This document shows positions 25,865-35,202 of a stretch of DNA of 64,000 nt, piece by piece. Both the position numbers and the translations under genes were made by a program. The notes beneath the pieces are model-generated. The model worked only from the letters and a program-made list of their open reading frames with translations. It did no database searches and was not told the DNA's origin. Source of the stretch: Bacteroidota bacterium (GTDB lineage: Bacteria; Bacteroidota; Bacteroidia; Cytophagales; Cyclobacteriaceae); contig JAEZBX010000064.1 of NCBI GenBank assembly GCA_023412765.1, positions 1 through 64,000 of the forward strand. The letters run 5' to 3'. Position 1 is the stretch's first letter. Each line of letters begins with the position of its first letter.

Positions 25865-27583
25865 ATGGTTAGAAAATTATTTTTCCTGGTTGGTCTATTA
25901 GCTTTCATTAATCAATCCGCTTTTGCGCAGATTGACTACAACAAACAATACTTCAACGGTAAGGCGCTTTTTCGCGATGGTAAATACAACCTCGCCATGG
26001 AGACCTTCAAGCCGCTCATTCCATACGACGCAAAGAACAATTTTTCTGAATACGCAGCTTTTTACTATGCATTAGGAGCCTATCATCAAGGTTTTAAAGC
26101 AGTCGCAAAAAACACATTGCTTCAACTAAAGACCACTCACCCAAAATGGAATAAAATGGATGAGGTGAATTTTTGGTTGGGTAAGATACTCCTGGATGAG
26201 CGAGATTATTTCCAGGGATTGAAAATGTTGAGTGCCATTCAGGACCGGAAAATGCAGCCGGATATTGAAGGAGTTAAGATGGCCGCGTTATCGGCTGTGG
26301 GAGATACGGAGACCTTAAAAATGATGTATGAAGAGCATCCGAAAGATCAAACAATAGCCAGGACGTTAGCTGCAGCCCTTTCAGCCGATCAAGGCAATTC
26401 AGAAGACAAGAAATTGCTGGAAGACCTGATTGCGAAGTTCAATTTTAAGCGAAATGAATTTATCGCGGAAGCCCCGCCGACATATTTCAAAGATGTATAT
26501 AGTGTATCAGTGCTGCTTCCCTTCATGGTAAATACGCTGGAACCTTCCCCGGCGCCAAAGCGGAATCAGAGTGTGCTGGATTTATACGAGGGAATGAAGC
26601 AGGCTGTTGATACGCTTGACAAGATGGGGGTGAAATTAAGCTTGCGGGCGTACGATACAGAATGGAAAGTGAATAAGATCAACACTATTCTCAACACCGA
26701 TGAGCTGAAGAATACCGATTTGATAGTAGGTCCATTTTTCCAGGACGAAGCGAAACCAATTCACGATTTTTCGGTGGCCAATCGCATCAATACATTTAAC
26801 CCTGTTCATAACAATTCTGAATTGGTGGGATCAAATCCTTATGCATTCCTGTATCAACCAGATACAGAAACGTTGGGAAGAAAGTCAGGCGAGTTTTTAG
26901 CTTCCTATGTGAAGAAAAAGAATTGCCTGGTTTTTTATGGAGCATCAAAAAGGGACTCACTGCTCGCAGCCAACTTCATTCAGGCGGCGCACAAGAACGG
27001 TTTGAAAATAAAGGCTGCGCATAAGGTGCCCAAAGATGGATCAAGGATGATCTTTGATATCCTCACTACTCCAACAGAATTCGATGATTACAAGAATCCA
27101 ATCCAGTTCACACTTGCCAAAGATAGCCTGGGTTCTATCTTCGTCGCATCCGACGATGCTCTGATCTATGCAAAAGTCTTGAGCAGCATCGAAACACGCC
27201 GCGATCAAATTACAGTGCTTGGGTCTGAAAAATGGTTGACCCAATCGACAATCGATCTTGAAAAGTATAACACTTTGCCAATAATACTTACGGCGCCGAA
27301 TTTTCCTAATCCACAAAAGCCTGCCTGCATCGCATTTGAAAAGAAGTTTGTAAAAACGCATGGTCGGGTCCCTTCTGACTATGCAACGGTGGGCTATGAG
27401 CTGATGCTTATCCTTGGGAACCAGCTGAAGAAGAATGGTGTCTATTTTCAGGAGGCGTTTGCAAAAGCACCCATTCCCGGATACCTCACGGAAGGCGTTG
27501 ACTACAGACAAAGCAGGAGCAATTCGCTAGTGCCTTTCATTAGGTTTACAGCAGGAGAAATGGTCGTAATCGACAAACGCTAG
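25865..27583 (+). CDS. TPR-like plus periplasmic-binding-protein-fold protein (LpoA-like architecture)
   Basis: A 572-residue protein starting at the ATG 25865, with a signal peptide ending near AFAQ (residue 22). The N-terminal third (about 25-210) is helical with tetratricopeptide-like pairs (YFNGKALFRDGKYNLAMETF is typical). The rest (about 220-560) has the two-lobe fold of type 1 periplasmic binding proteins: VSVLLPFMVN, a ligand-side LIVGPFFQDEAKP, and a second-lobe STIFVASDD-type strand pattern. The same order is found in E. coli LpoA, the activator of PBP1A, although here there is no lipobox. A role in cell-wall synthesis is an inference; a small-molecule receptor is the alternative. 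Confidence 0.72.
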   Translation: MVRKLFFLVGLLAFINQSAFAQIDYNKQYFNGKALFRDGKYNLAMETFKPLIPYDAKNNFSEYAAFYYALGAYHQGFKAVAKNTLLQLKTTHPKWNKMDEVNFWLGKILLDERDYFQGLKMLSAIQDRKMQPDIEGVKMAALSAVGDTETLKMMYEEHPKDQTIARTLAAALSADQGNSEDKKLLEDLIAKFNFKRNEFIAEAPPTYFKDVYSVSVLLPFMVNTLEPSPAPKRNQSVLDLYEGMKQAVDTLDKMGVKLSLRAYDTEWKVNKINTILNTDELKNTDLIVGPFFQDEAKPIHDFSVANRINTFNPVHNNSELVGSNPYAFLYQPDTETLGRKSGEFLASYVKKKNCLVFYGASKRDSLLAANFIQAAHKNGLKIKAAHKVPKDGSRMIFDILTTPTEFDDYKNPIQFTLAKDSLGSIFVASDDALIYAKVLSSIETRRDQITVLGSEKWLTQSTIDLEKYNTLPIILTAPNFPNPQKPACIAFEKKFVKTHGRVPSDYATVGYELMLILGNQLKKNGVYFQEAFAKAPIPGYLTEGVDYRQSRSNSLVPFIRFTAGEMVVIDKR

Positions 27584-27611
27584 TAAACAATATCGCATAC
27601 CTACACAAGCA

Positions 27612-28910
27612 ATGGGTCTTACTGAAAGTAAATCACTGTTTAATACAGCAAAGCAATTTATTCCGGGGGGTGTAAATTCTCCTGTCAGAGCATTTCGTGC
27701 CGTGGGCGGGAACCCGGTATTCATCAAAAAAGCAAAGGGTGCTTATCTCTACGATGAAGATGGAAACGAGTATGTGGATCTGATCAATTCGTGGGGTCCA
27801 ATGATTCTTGGGCACGCTAACCCAATGATTGAGGAGGCTATCAAGGAAGCATTGGCAGGGTCTTCGTCATTTGGAGCACCTACCAGGCGGGAGGTTGAAA
27901 TGGCAGAGCTGATTTGCAGCATGATTCCCTCCATTGAAAGAGTGAGGATGGTGAATTCCGGGACAGAAGCGACGATGTCGGCAATTCGTGTCGCGAGAGG
28001 ATACACAGGCAAAGATAAGTTTGTCAAGATTGAAGGATGCTATCACGGTCACGGCGATTCTTTTCTGATTGCGGCTGGCAGCGGGGCTATGACTTTTGGA
28101 ACGCCGGATAGCCCTGGCGTTACTAAGGGCACAGCGAAAGATACATTGATCGCTCCCTTCAACAATCTGGAAGCAATTGAGGAAATTTTTAGTGCAAATA
28201 AGGACGAAGTTGCAGCCTTAATTCTCGAACCTGTCGTGGGCAATATGGGATGCGTCCCTCCGCTCGAGGGATATTTAAAAGGATTAAGAAAGCTATGTGA
28301 CGAGCATAACGTGATTCTCATCTTTGACGAAGTGATGACAGGATTCCGATTGGCTCGTGCTGGTGCACAGCAACTCTATGACATCACGCCTGATATGACT
28401 ACCCTGGGCAAGATTATCGGCGGCGGGCTGCCGGTAGGTGCATATGGTGGCAAGAAAGAAATCATGGATTCAGTTTCTCCTGTCGGACCAGTTTATCAGG
28501 CAGGTACATTGTCAGGAAACCCTTTAGCGATGGCAGCAGGTCTGGCGATGTTAAAGTACCTAAACCAGAATCCAGATATTTATCAACAGCTTGATCACCA
28601 AACTGGCCGTTTGACCGATGGGATAATTAGCCAATGCAAAGAAAAAGGGTTGAACTATACGATTAATCGCGTGGGGTCCATGTTCACATTGTTCTTTACT
28701 GACCAAGTTGTTGTTGATTACAAGACGGCCATGACAGCCGACACAAAAAGCTTCGCTCGATATTTCCAAAATATGCTCCAGGAAGGGATTTACCTGGCAC
28801 CCTCACAGTTCGAGGCAATGTTCGTTTCGACGGGACTTACTGATACTGTAATAGACCGAATTTTGCAAGCGAGTAAGAAGGCATTGCAAAATGTCGAGGT
28901 GCCGCTTTAA
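27612..28910 (+). CDS. hemL: glutamate-1-semialdehyde 2,1-aminomutase
   Basis: A 432-residue class III PLP aminotransferase-fold enzyme of the right length. It has FIPGGVNSPVRAF at the N terminus, the NSGTEATMSAIRVARG cofactor-binding segment, FDEVMTGFRLA, and the PLP Lys in TLGKIIGGGLPVGAYGG (about residue 265-270). It converts glutamate-1-semialdehyde to 5-aminolevulinate for haem and other tetrapyrroles via the C5 pathway. No other hem genes are near. It starts 29 bp after the PBP1-fold gene, so the two may share a transcript. Confidence 0.96.
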   Translation: MGLTESKSLFNTAKQFIPGGVNSPVRAFRAVGGNPVFIKKAKGAYLYDEDGNEYVDLINSWGPMILGHANPMIEEAIKEALAGSSSFGAPTRREVEMAELICSMIPSIERVRMVNSGTEATMSAIRVARGYTGKDKFVKIEGCYHGHGDSFLIAAGSGAMTFGTPDSPGVTKGTAKDTLIAPFNNLEAIEEIFSANKDEVAALILEPVVGNMGCVPPLEGYLKGLRKLCDEHNVILIFDEVMTGFRLARAGAQQLYDITPDMTTLGKIIGGGLPVGAYGGKKEIMDSVSPVGPVYQAGTLSGNPLAMAAGLAMLKYLNQNPDIYQQLDHQTGRLTDGIISQCKEKGLNYTINRVGSMFTLFFTDQVVVDYKTAMTADTKSFARYFQNMLQEGIYLAPSQFEAMFVSTGLTDTVIDRILQASKKALQNVEVPL

Positions 28911-29105
28911 GGGCGTGCCAAGCACGATTTCCGCCGTTTTAAGCCAGTGTGAAGGGCTAAATCGCACTGTAATCCCCCAAAAAACTATCAAATAGGGCTT
29001 TTTATTACGTCCGCGAAAGGGTCGTGCCCCTATGGCAAGTTGTATTCTTGGACCAGATCTTCATAACTTTTCACATTAAGCATACTTTTTAATCTGTCCA
29101 TCACC

Positions 29106-31580
29106 ATGAGGAACCGTGCTTTTAAATTCACCCTGGTCTTTGCAATCACCAGCGCTATTGTGGTCGCTCTCGTTGTTTTCGTGCAGCGACAAGCTATCAA
29201 AATAAGCAACAAAAATCTTCCTTACGTCAAGCTTAGTGATGGGCTTGGTGCACAGATTTCGCAGACTGATTTTTGGATAGTTCAGGTAAAAAAATCAGAT
29301 CCGAATTTAAACTTTGAAAGGGCAGTCATAGAACCACTTTCCAATAGTAAGGTTCTAATGGAATCGATGTATGAGGGTAAGGAAACTGAGTTTGGCGAAT
29401 TCGAAAAACCTGATGAGGAATCCAAGGCTGTTCTTAAAGAAAGCATTTTTAACGTCGACCAGTTGCTGGAGATCAGCCGTGCCAGGTGGGAAGCGAAGCC
29501 ACAGGTTGTTGTGCCCGCAACAGACAGCACTGAAGCAATCGTAGATACAAAGTCGCTCGATGTTCTTAACGTTCAGCTTGAAGCTTCAGCAAAGAACTTC
29601 CAGCGTGCATCCGACAGACTTATTTCTCATATTGATACTCACTTGCTTTCGAAGACCGGAGTATTAAACCTCTTTTCCTGGATTTCAATTTTTGCCTTGA
29701 TCGGTTCCTGCGCCTTTGTAGGATTCATGGGTTATCGTCTCCTGGAAAAAACCGACAGGATGGAATCCGAAAGCAAAGAGAATCAGGAGCGCCAGCAAAA
29801 GGCGATCAACTCGCTGTCAAATTTTATGGAGGCAATATCTGCTGGAAACTATTCGGCTGAGCTTGATGACGAGGTCAATCATGGTACTATGGGGAGTACC
29901 CTGACAACAATGCGTGACAAGCTACGGGCAAATGCGGAGGAAGACAGAAGACGTAACTGGTCAACATCAGGTCTTGCGCAGATCGGAGAGTTGCTGAGAA
30001 CGAACTACGCGTCAACCCAGGAGCTATTCGACAATATTATCAAGTTTGTTGTCAAGTATACGAAAAGCAGTCAGGGCGGTTTATTTCTACTTGACGAGGG
30101 AGACTCACAGAAGCATCTCGAGCTTGTGGCCTGCTATGCATATGAACGAAAAAAATATTTAACAAAGACGATAGAAATCGGTGAAGGTCTTGTCGGGCAA
30201 AGTTTTCTTGAAGCTGAACCGATCTATTTGTTAGAAGTTCCTGAAGATTACATTACCATCACATCTTCACTCGGTGGCGCCAGACCGAATGCGCTGCTCC
30301 TCATGCCACTTAAAGTAAACGACAAAGTGTTTGGTATCCTTGAGATGGCAACGTTCGGCAAATACGAACCACATGAGATTGAGTTAGTACAAAAGCTGGC
30401 TGAAAGTATTGCCTCAACGATCTCAACGGTACGGATAAACGAAAGCACGCGCATTCTCCTTGAGAAAACCCAACAACAGACGGAAGAGATGAGAGCGCAG
30501 GAAGAGGAGATGAGACAAAATATGGAAGAGCTTGAGGCAACTCAGGAGGAGATGCGCCGGAAGGAAAAGCACATCCAGACCATGCTCGACAATGAAAAGC
30601 TTCGAAATGAGATCAGCAATAAAAACCGGCAGGCTGCCATGGAATTGTCTAAGAAATCAGATATCCAGGATGGTAACTGGGATGGCGCACTCGAGAAAAT
30701 GACCCTTGCAATCGCGAAACAACTTCCGGTTTCTCGCTGTGGCGTCTGGACCTATGTACCAGACGAAAAGAAGTTGGTGTGTGACAAACTGTTCGACCAT
30801 ACCCATAAAACATTTGACAATGAAGCACCCTGGTTTGGCAAAGATTTCCCGGGCTACTTTGAAGCCATTACGGGCGAAGAGACCATACTTGCGAAGGACG
30901 CCTACAGCCATACGGCTACACGCGAACTTTCGGCGACCTACCTGACCAAGCATGAGATCCAGTCTATGTTAATAGTTCCTTATTTTAATGAAGGCAAGAT
31001 GACTGGTATTATCTGCTGTGAAAACAGGGAGCAGAAGGAGTGGACTGACGAGGACGTTGAATTTTTGAAAGCTTGTTCCGACCTGGTGACGCTTACATAT
31101 AACAACAGGAGGATCAACACAACCCTTGATAAGCTAAGCGATGATCAGGAAACGATGCAGACGATCATCGATAATATACCGCGCGCAGTTTTCTGGAAAG
31201 GTAAAGACCTGACATTCCAGGGCTGCAATAAGATTTTTGCGCAAGTGGCCGGTTTGAAATCATTCCACGACCTGTTAGGCAAAACTGACTATGAAATGCC
31301 CTGGAAAGAGCATGGTGATGCCTATCGTGCAGATGATCTCGCTGTAATGAACAGCAGAAAAGCACGTCTGGATTTGGAAGAAAAGAATGTAAATAATGAA
31401 GGAAAGGTGTCATGGGTTCTAACCAGTAAGGTGCCCGTCATGAACAAACACGGCGAAGTAGTGGCTGTATTGGGCATGTTCGAGGACATTACGGAGCGCA
31501 AGGAAAAAGAGGCTGATATTGCAGCCAAGCTGACCGAATTGGAGAACCTGAAAAAACTGATGGAAAAGAGGAATAATTGA
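29106..31580 (+). CDS. membrane sensor: HAMP-like, GAF, coiled coil, GAF, PAS; no output domain
   Basis: An 824-residue protein with two membrane helices (about 7-25 and 188-210) around a periplasmic sensor region. After a HAMP-like segment (about 215-280) comes a GAF domain (about 290-440), then a Glu/Gln-rich coiled coil (about 445-500, EEMRAQEEEMRQNMEELEAT-type repeats), a second GAF domain (about 515-660) and a PAS domain (about 690-805) ending in ITERKEKE. It stops after a short helix. There is no histidine kinase, GGDEF, EAL, phosphatase or methyl-accepting signature. It may pass a signal by protein contact or rely on a separate kinase, but no two-component gene is adjacent. The input ligand is unknown. 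The 195-bp gap before it holds nothing recognisable. Confidence 0.82.
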   Translation: MRNRAFKFTLVFAITSAIVVALVVFVQRQAIKISNKNLPYVKLSDGLGAQISQTDFWIVQVKKSDPNLNFERAVIEPLSNSKVLMESMYEGKETEFGEFEKPDEESKAVLKESIFNVDQLLEISRARWEAKPQVVVPATDSTEAIVDTKSLDVLNVQLEASAKNFQRASDRLISHIDTHLLSKTGVLNLFSWISIFALIGSCAFVGFMGYRLLEKTDRMESESKENQERQQKAINSLSNFMEAISAGNYSAELDDEVNHGTMGSTLTTMRDKLRANAEEDRRRNWSTSGLAQIGELLRTNYASTQELFDNIIKFVVKYTKSSQGGLFLLDEGDSQKHLELVACYAYERKKYLTKTIEIGEGLVGQSFLEAEPIYLLEVPEDYITITSSLGGARPNALLLMPLKVNDKVFGILEMATFGKYEPHEIELVQKLAESIASTISTVRINESTRILLEKTQQQTEEMRAQEEEMRQNMEELEATQEEMRRKEKHIQTMLDNEKLRNEISNKNRQAAMELSKKSDIQDGNWDGALEKMTLAIAKQLPVSRCGVWTYVPDEKKLVCDKLFDHTHKTFDNEAPWFGKDFPGYFEAITGEETILAKDAYSHTATRELSATYLTKHEIQSMLIVPYFNEGKMTGIICCENREQKEWTDEDVEFLKACSDLVTLTYNNRRINTTLDKLSDDQETMQTIIDNIPRAVFWKGKDLTFQGCNKIFAQVAGLKSFHDLLGKTDYEMPWKEHGDAYRADDLAVMNSRKARLDLEEKNVNNEGKVSWVLTSKVPVMNKHGEVVAVLGMFEDITERKEKEADIAAKLTELENLKKLMEKRNN

Positions 31581-31680
31581 TAATTTTTTAAGCAACATCT
31601 TACATCTGGATGGCTATGCGTATGGACTCTATGGACTTCATTGAATGAGCAAATACTTATTTTTATACTTTACACTGGTT

Positions 31681-32748
31681 ATGAACCATCGTTTTTTAAT
31701 CTTGATATGCGCGTTCGTAATGCTGAACGCTACGCTTTTTGCGCAGGGTGAGCGGAAGGACAAGACTGCAGTGACCTATGAAGAACTTTACGATGAACCA
31801 TCTTCCGTAAACAAACTTTTTGTGGGGATTCAACCTGTATATGGCGAGTTGTTTTCTACCAATGTAAACGCCGGTTTTGGTGCTGAAGCGATCTACTACC
31901 ACAAGGATAAAATGAACTTCAGGGCGCATTTTAGAAAGACCTACTCACAACAGTTCTTTGATCTTGCACGCGACCTTGCTGTGAAAAAGAGTGATGTAGC
32001 AAACCGGACCGAGGTATTCAATTACTACGAAGTTGGTGCAACGTATCATGTACGCGATTTCGAGGAGAGCTCCAAGACCAAAATGTTTCTTTATAAGAAT
32101 AGCTACAAAGGTCATAGATGGGCAGCGCGCGTACCCTTGAATGCTGAAATACCCTGCAAGGTACGGAAGATTTATGGCGCTAGACTTGGAGGTATTTTGT
32201 GGGACAGCTCAACTGATCTAGGCAGAGCGTTGGATAAGCAGGGGTTGACCAATAACGATCTTAAAACTGCAGAAGGAGTGTCATTACCCCGAACCATTTT
32301 TAAAGAAGGTCGTGAGGAATCCCTGGATGTGTTCAGCAATATTTCTTCCAAAGGTTTGTATGTCGGTGGATCGATGACATGGATCAAAAACGTAGCCGTT
32401 GACTTTGATAAGTTCGAAGAAGGTATTGATGATTTGATCTTCACTGTTTTCGCCGATATCCTGGTTTCACCTGCGATAGATATTGATCACGTGGTATACA
32501 CCAGCACTGATCCGACCAGTCCGAATCTTGGCACACAAACTTATAGTGTGAGCCCTTTGAAAACAAAGATGCTTGGTTTTCGCGTCGGTATGGATGGAAG
32601 ATTTAACAGGATGTTTAGCTGGGCATATGGCGCGGAGGTTGGTTATCGTCCAAGCCTGGAAGGCAGATCCTTTTATGCCATGTTTAAGATTAGCTTCCCC
32701 GTATTTGGTACGAACCTCGACTACAAGGTAGAGTCATTCGGTAAGTAA
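31681..32748 (+). CDS. outer-membrane protein, hypothetical, 355 aa
   Basis: It starts at the ATG 31681, which opens a clean signal peptide (MNHRFLILICAFVMLNATLFAQ); the frame is also open from 31645. The mature protein is beta-rich, with aromatic-ended strands (NAGFGAEAIYYHKDKMNFRA, FNYYEVGATYHVRD, and SFYAMFKISFPVFG at the C terminus), and looks like a 12-16-strand barrel. I recognise no specific family. It follows the GAF-PAS sensor by 100 bp and may be independent. Confidence 0.68.
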   Translation: MNHRFLILICAFVMLNATLFAQGERKDKTAVTYEELYDEPSSVNKLFVGIQPVYGELFSTNVNAGFGAEAIYYHKDKMNFRAHFRKTYSQQFFDLARDLAVKKSDVANRTEVFNYYEVGATYHVRDFEESSKTKMFLYKNSYKGHRWAARVPLNAEIPCKVRKIYGARLGGILWDSSTDLGRALDKQGLTNNDLKTAEGVSLPRTIFKEGREESLDVFSNISSKGLYVGGSMTWIKNVAVDFDKFEEGIDDLIFTVFADILVSPAIDIDHVVYTSTDPTSPNLGTQTYSVSPLKTKMLGFRVGMDGRFNRMFSWAYGAEVGYRPSLEGRSFYAMFKISFPVFGTNLDYKVESFGK

Positions 32749-32813
32749 GGAGTGTTTCAAGGCAGATAATGCTTCAAAAGCTGCTGGCACAAGGATCAAA
32801 ATTAAACTTCCTA

Positions 32814-32821
32814 TATATTTG
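32814..32821 (+). promoter_or_regulatory. candidate -7 element TATATTTG of apt
   Basis: An exact TAnnTTTG match 39 nt before the apt ATG, giving a leader of roughly 30 nt. The -33 TTG is not at the expected distance. Confidence 0.35.
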
Positions 32822-32860
32822 ACACATGGGTGATTGCCCTGGTAACTCAGTTCCATTGTC

Positions 32861-33394
32861 ATGCAGCTTTCAGAAAAAATTAAGGATTCGATCCGTGATG
32901 TAAAAGACTATCCTAAGCCGGGTATTATTTTCAAAGATATTACTCCGATACTCGCAGACCCGGTTTTAAGAAAGGATATTGTGCACGCATTAGTTAAACA
33001 ATTTCATGACCAGGAAATTGACGCCATTGCATCGACAGAAGCCCGAGGTTTTATTTTTGGTTCAATAATGGCTTATGAGTTGGGAGTTCCGTTTATACTT
33101 GTTCGAAAAGCGGGGAAGCTTCCATATCATACAAAATCGGCAGAATACGATTTGGAATATGGTACTGCTAAAGTTGAAATGCACATTGATGCCATTAAGC
33201 CTGGGTGGCGCGTACTTGTACATGACGACTTGCTTGCGACCGGCGGCACGGCGGGTGCAACGGCAAACTTGATTCAGCACCTGGAAGGGTCTATCGCTGG
33301 ATTTTCTTTCATCATCAATTTGAGTTTTTTGCCAGGAGCAGAAAACCTTGAAAAAAAATTCGGCGTTAAACCACATTTTTTGGTGAGTTATTAA
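32861..33394 (+). CDS. apt: adenine phosphoribosyltransferase
   Basis: A 177-residue purine salvage enzyme of standard length that makes AMP from adenine and PRPP. It has the N-terminal DYPKPGIIFKDITPIL motif (about 15-29), the ASTEARGFIFG adenine-side segment, and the PRPP loop VLVHDDLLATGGTAGA (about 117-132). It is soluble and cytosolic. The LON-domain gene follows 30 bp downstream. Confidence 0.96.
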   Translation: MQLSEKIKDSIRDVKDYPKPGIIFKDITPILADPVLRKDIVHALVKQFHDQEIDAIASTEARGFIFGSIMAYELGVPFILVRKAGKLPYHTKSAEYDLEYGTAKVEMHIDAIKPGWRVLVHDDLLATGGTAGATANLIQHLEGSIAGFSFIINLSFLPGAENLEKKFGVKPHFLVSY

Positions 33395-33424
33395 CCTTCT
33401 AAAGTATAAAGCTGTTTATCTCAT

Positions 33425-34012
33425 ATGGCGGAAGTACTTCACATACCTATGTTCCCCTTATCTATATTACCATTGCCGGGGGAACTGGTGCCGCTTCATA
33501 TTTTTGAGCCGCGCTATCGCCAACTGTTACAGGATGCTGAAATAAACGACATGCAATTTGGCGTCTTTTTTAGTCATGATGTAAATCAACAAAAGATCGG
33601 TTCATTGATGAAGCTTGAAAGTATTATCAAGCGATACCCGGGAGGTGAAACAGATATCATCGTAAAATGCGAAGACATTTTTAACATGGACTTGCTTCTC
33701 CGCACTTACAAAACCAAAATGTACCCCGGCGGAAATGTGCGTCTTTGGAATATCATGATCGATACTTTTCCTGGAGCAGACTTGTTCGATCGATTTTCGC
33801 AATACCTGAAGTTGCGAAACATAGCACAGAATTTTTCTGTCTTCAATCTGTTTCAAATCGCCAACGAATTAAACCTGGATTCAATTGATCGATATAAATT
33901 TCTGACCATCGCTGATGAAAAGCGTGAATCTTTTTTACTTAAGCGCGTTACCTTCCAGATCTTTCTGATGGAACAGGAAAAGAAAAGCAAAGACACGTTC
34001 CATTTAAATTAA
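33425..34012 (+). CDS. LON substrate-binding-domain protein
   Basis: A 195-residue protein made of the LON N-terminal (PUA-like) domain only: PMFPLSILPLPGELVPLHIF at about 8-27 and EPRYRQLLQDA next, both signature segments. There is no AAA or protease part. Stand-alone LON domains are common in bacteria, and their role is unclear, probably protein binding. It lies in a likely operon with apt. The 204-bp gap after it is AT-rich and shows no gene. Confidence 0.85.
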   Translation: MAEVLHIPMFPLSILPLPGELVPLHIFEPRYRQLLQDAEINDMQFGVFFSHDVNQQKIGSLMKLESIIKRYPGGETDIIVKCEDIFNMDLLLRTYKTKMYPGGNVRLWNIMIDTFPGADLFDRFSQYLKLRNIAQNFSVFNLFQIANELNLDSIDRYKFLTIADEKRESFLLKRVTFQIFLMEQEKKSKDTFHLN

Positions 34013-34216
34013 CAATTCACTTGAAACTTTTTCTAATAATAATCGTTGCGAATTTTATTCTCTCCTAAACAAATCCATTTCAAATTCTTTGCGTTTAACC
34101 GCCTTTTCATTTTCTGGCTCTTAAGAATTTCTTCAAAGATTATTTAACAAATCGTTAGGATTTTATTTGTAACAAGGTTGAGTTACGCTTCGTGTTAACG
34201 ACATAAAAACACGAAT

Positions 34217-34801
34217 ATGAACAAGACACTTTCTTTTATAGCAGCGTTGTTAATAGTAACAAGCTCTGCTTTTGCATCGGCACCCGATGAGCCAATTTCA
34301 GGAATTTCAGTATTACGAAAGGGAGAACTTATCAAACTTTTGTATAAAGGCGAAAAGTATACTGATGTCAAAGTCAATATACTAAACCAGGAAAACGAAG
34401 TTATCTTCAGCGAAAAGATTAAGGGAACTGAGGGATTTATCCGACCTTATAACTTCTCCAATCTTCCACACGGAAATTACAGCTTTGAGCTCATCGATAA
34501 TCTCGGACACCGTGAAATCAAACACGTTGATTACAGACTTGAAGCACGTAAAAGGGTAATGCATGTGGTAAAAGTAGCAGGCACAACGGGTAAGTTCGTA
34601 ATTTCCGTACCCAATACTGGCGCTTCACAATTGTCAATCAACATTTATGATGACCACGGCCGTATTATGCATGCGGAGAAGGAACAAGTCACAGGCGACT
34701 TCGCAAGGGTTTACAATATCAAAGATCACAATGGTAGGGTAACCTTCGAAGTTATAGACAACCAAGGAAAAAGAAGTTCCTTTACAAAGGATGCATGGTA
34801 A
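34217..34801 (+). CDS. secreted beta-sandwich protein with two internal repeats, paralogue A
   Basis: A 194-residue protein with a signal peptide ending near residue 22 (SSAFASAPDEP). The mature part is an internal duplication: about 30-95 (VKVNILNQENEVIFSEKI, then GFIRPYNFSNLPHGNYSFEL) and about 105-185 (LSINIYDDHGRIMHAEKE, then DFARVYNIKDHNGRVTFEV). Each half ends in a FEL/FEV-ID-N-x-G turn, like small secreted beta-sandwich modules. A paralogue lies immediately downstream. A strong terminator follows, so it is monocistronic. Function unknown. Confidence 0.75.
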   Translation: MNKTLSFIAALLIVTSSAFASAPDEPISGISVLRKGELIKLLYKGEKYTDVKVNILNQENEVIFSEKIKGTEGFIRPYNFSNLPHGNYSFELIDNLGHREIKHVDYRLEARKRVMHVVKVAGTTGKFVISVPNTGASQLSINIYDDHGRIMHAEKEQVTGDFARVYNIKDHNGRVTFEVIDNQGKRSSFTKDAW

Positions 34802-34820
34802 AAGGCATTAATTCCTGAAG

Positions 34821-34850
34821 AGGCTGTCCAAAAAAGGGCAGCCTTTTTTT
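34821..34850 (+). terminator. intrinsic terminator
   Basis: AGGCTGTCC (34821-34829) pairs with GGGCAGCCT (34836-34844, one wobble pair) around a six-A loop, followed by a T-run. It lies 20 bp after paralogue A. The remaining gap to 35184 is AT-rich and holds no gene. Confidence 0.82.
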
Positions 34851-35184
34851 GTTTGAACCAGTGTGAGATTGTGAAAAAGGTTTTATGATTTATAAAAATA
34901 TCTTACCAATTGTTATGCGATTAAAATGGAAAATGAATTGTAAACATCGTAATGTAATTGATCGAATACTCGTGCATTTCAGCGATACAACCGGTTACCT
35001 CATGCAGTGATCACTTAGAGCCATTGTGCAAACGTTGGATGAAAATTTTTTTGGCAATTATCGTTTTCGATAAGTCCAATTAGCCCGTTAACCGACAAAA
35101 TTTTCATAGCATATTCTGCAAACGTTGTTTCAATTATAAAATCATGTTTCCTTACAACCGACCGTCGCGCGTGTAACCCCGCCG

Positions 35185-35192
35185 TATATTTG
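35185..35192 (+). promoter_or_regulatory. candidate -7 element TATATTTG of paralogue B
   Basis: An exact TAnnTTTG match 10 nt before the ATG at 35203, giving a very short leader. No TTG is at the usual -33 spacing. Confidence 0.4.
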
Positions 35193-35202
35193 CATATATA
35201 AA

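Noticed and set aside
28911..29105. Possible RNA gene or riboswitch upstream of the sensor gene
   Set aside because: No conserved riboswitch or tRNA features could be recognised by eye; a covariance-model scan would be needed.
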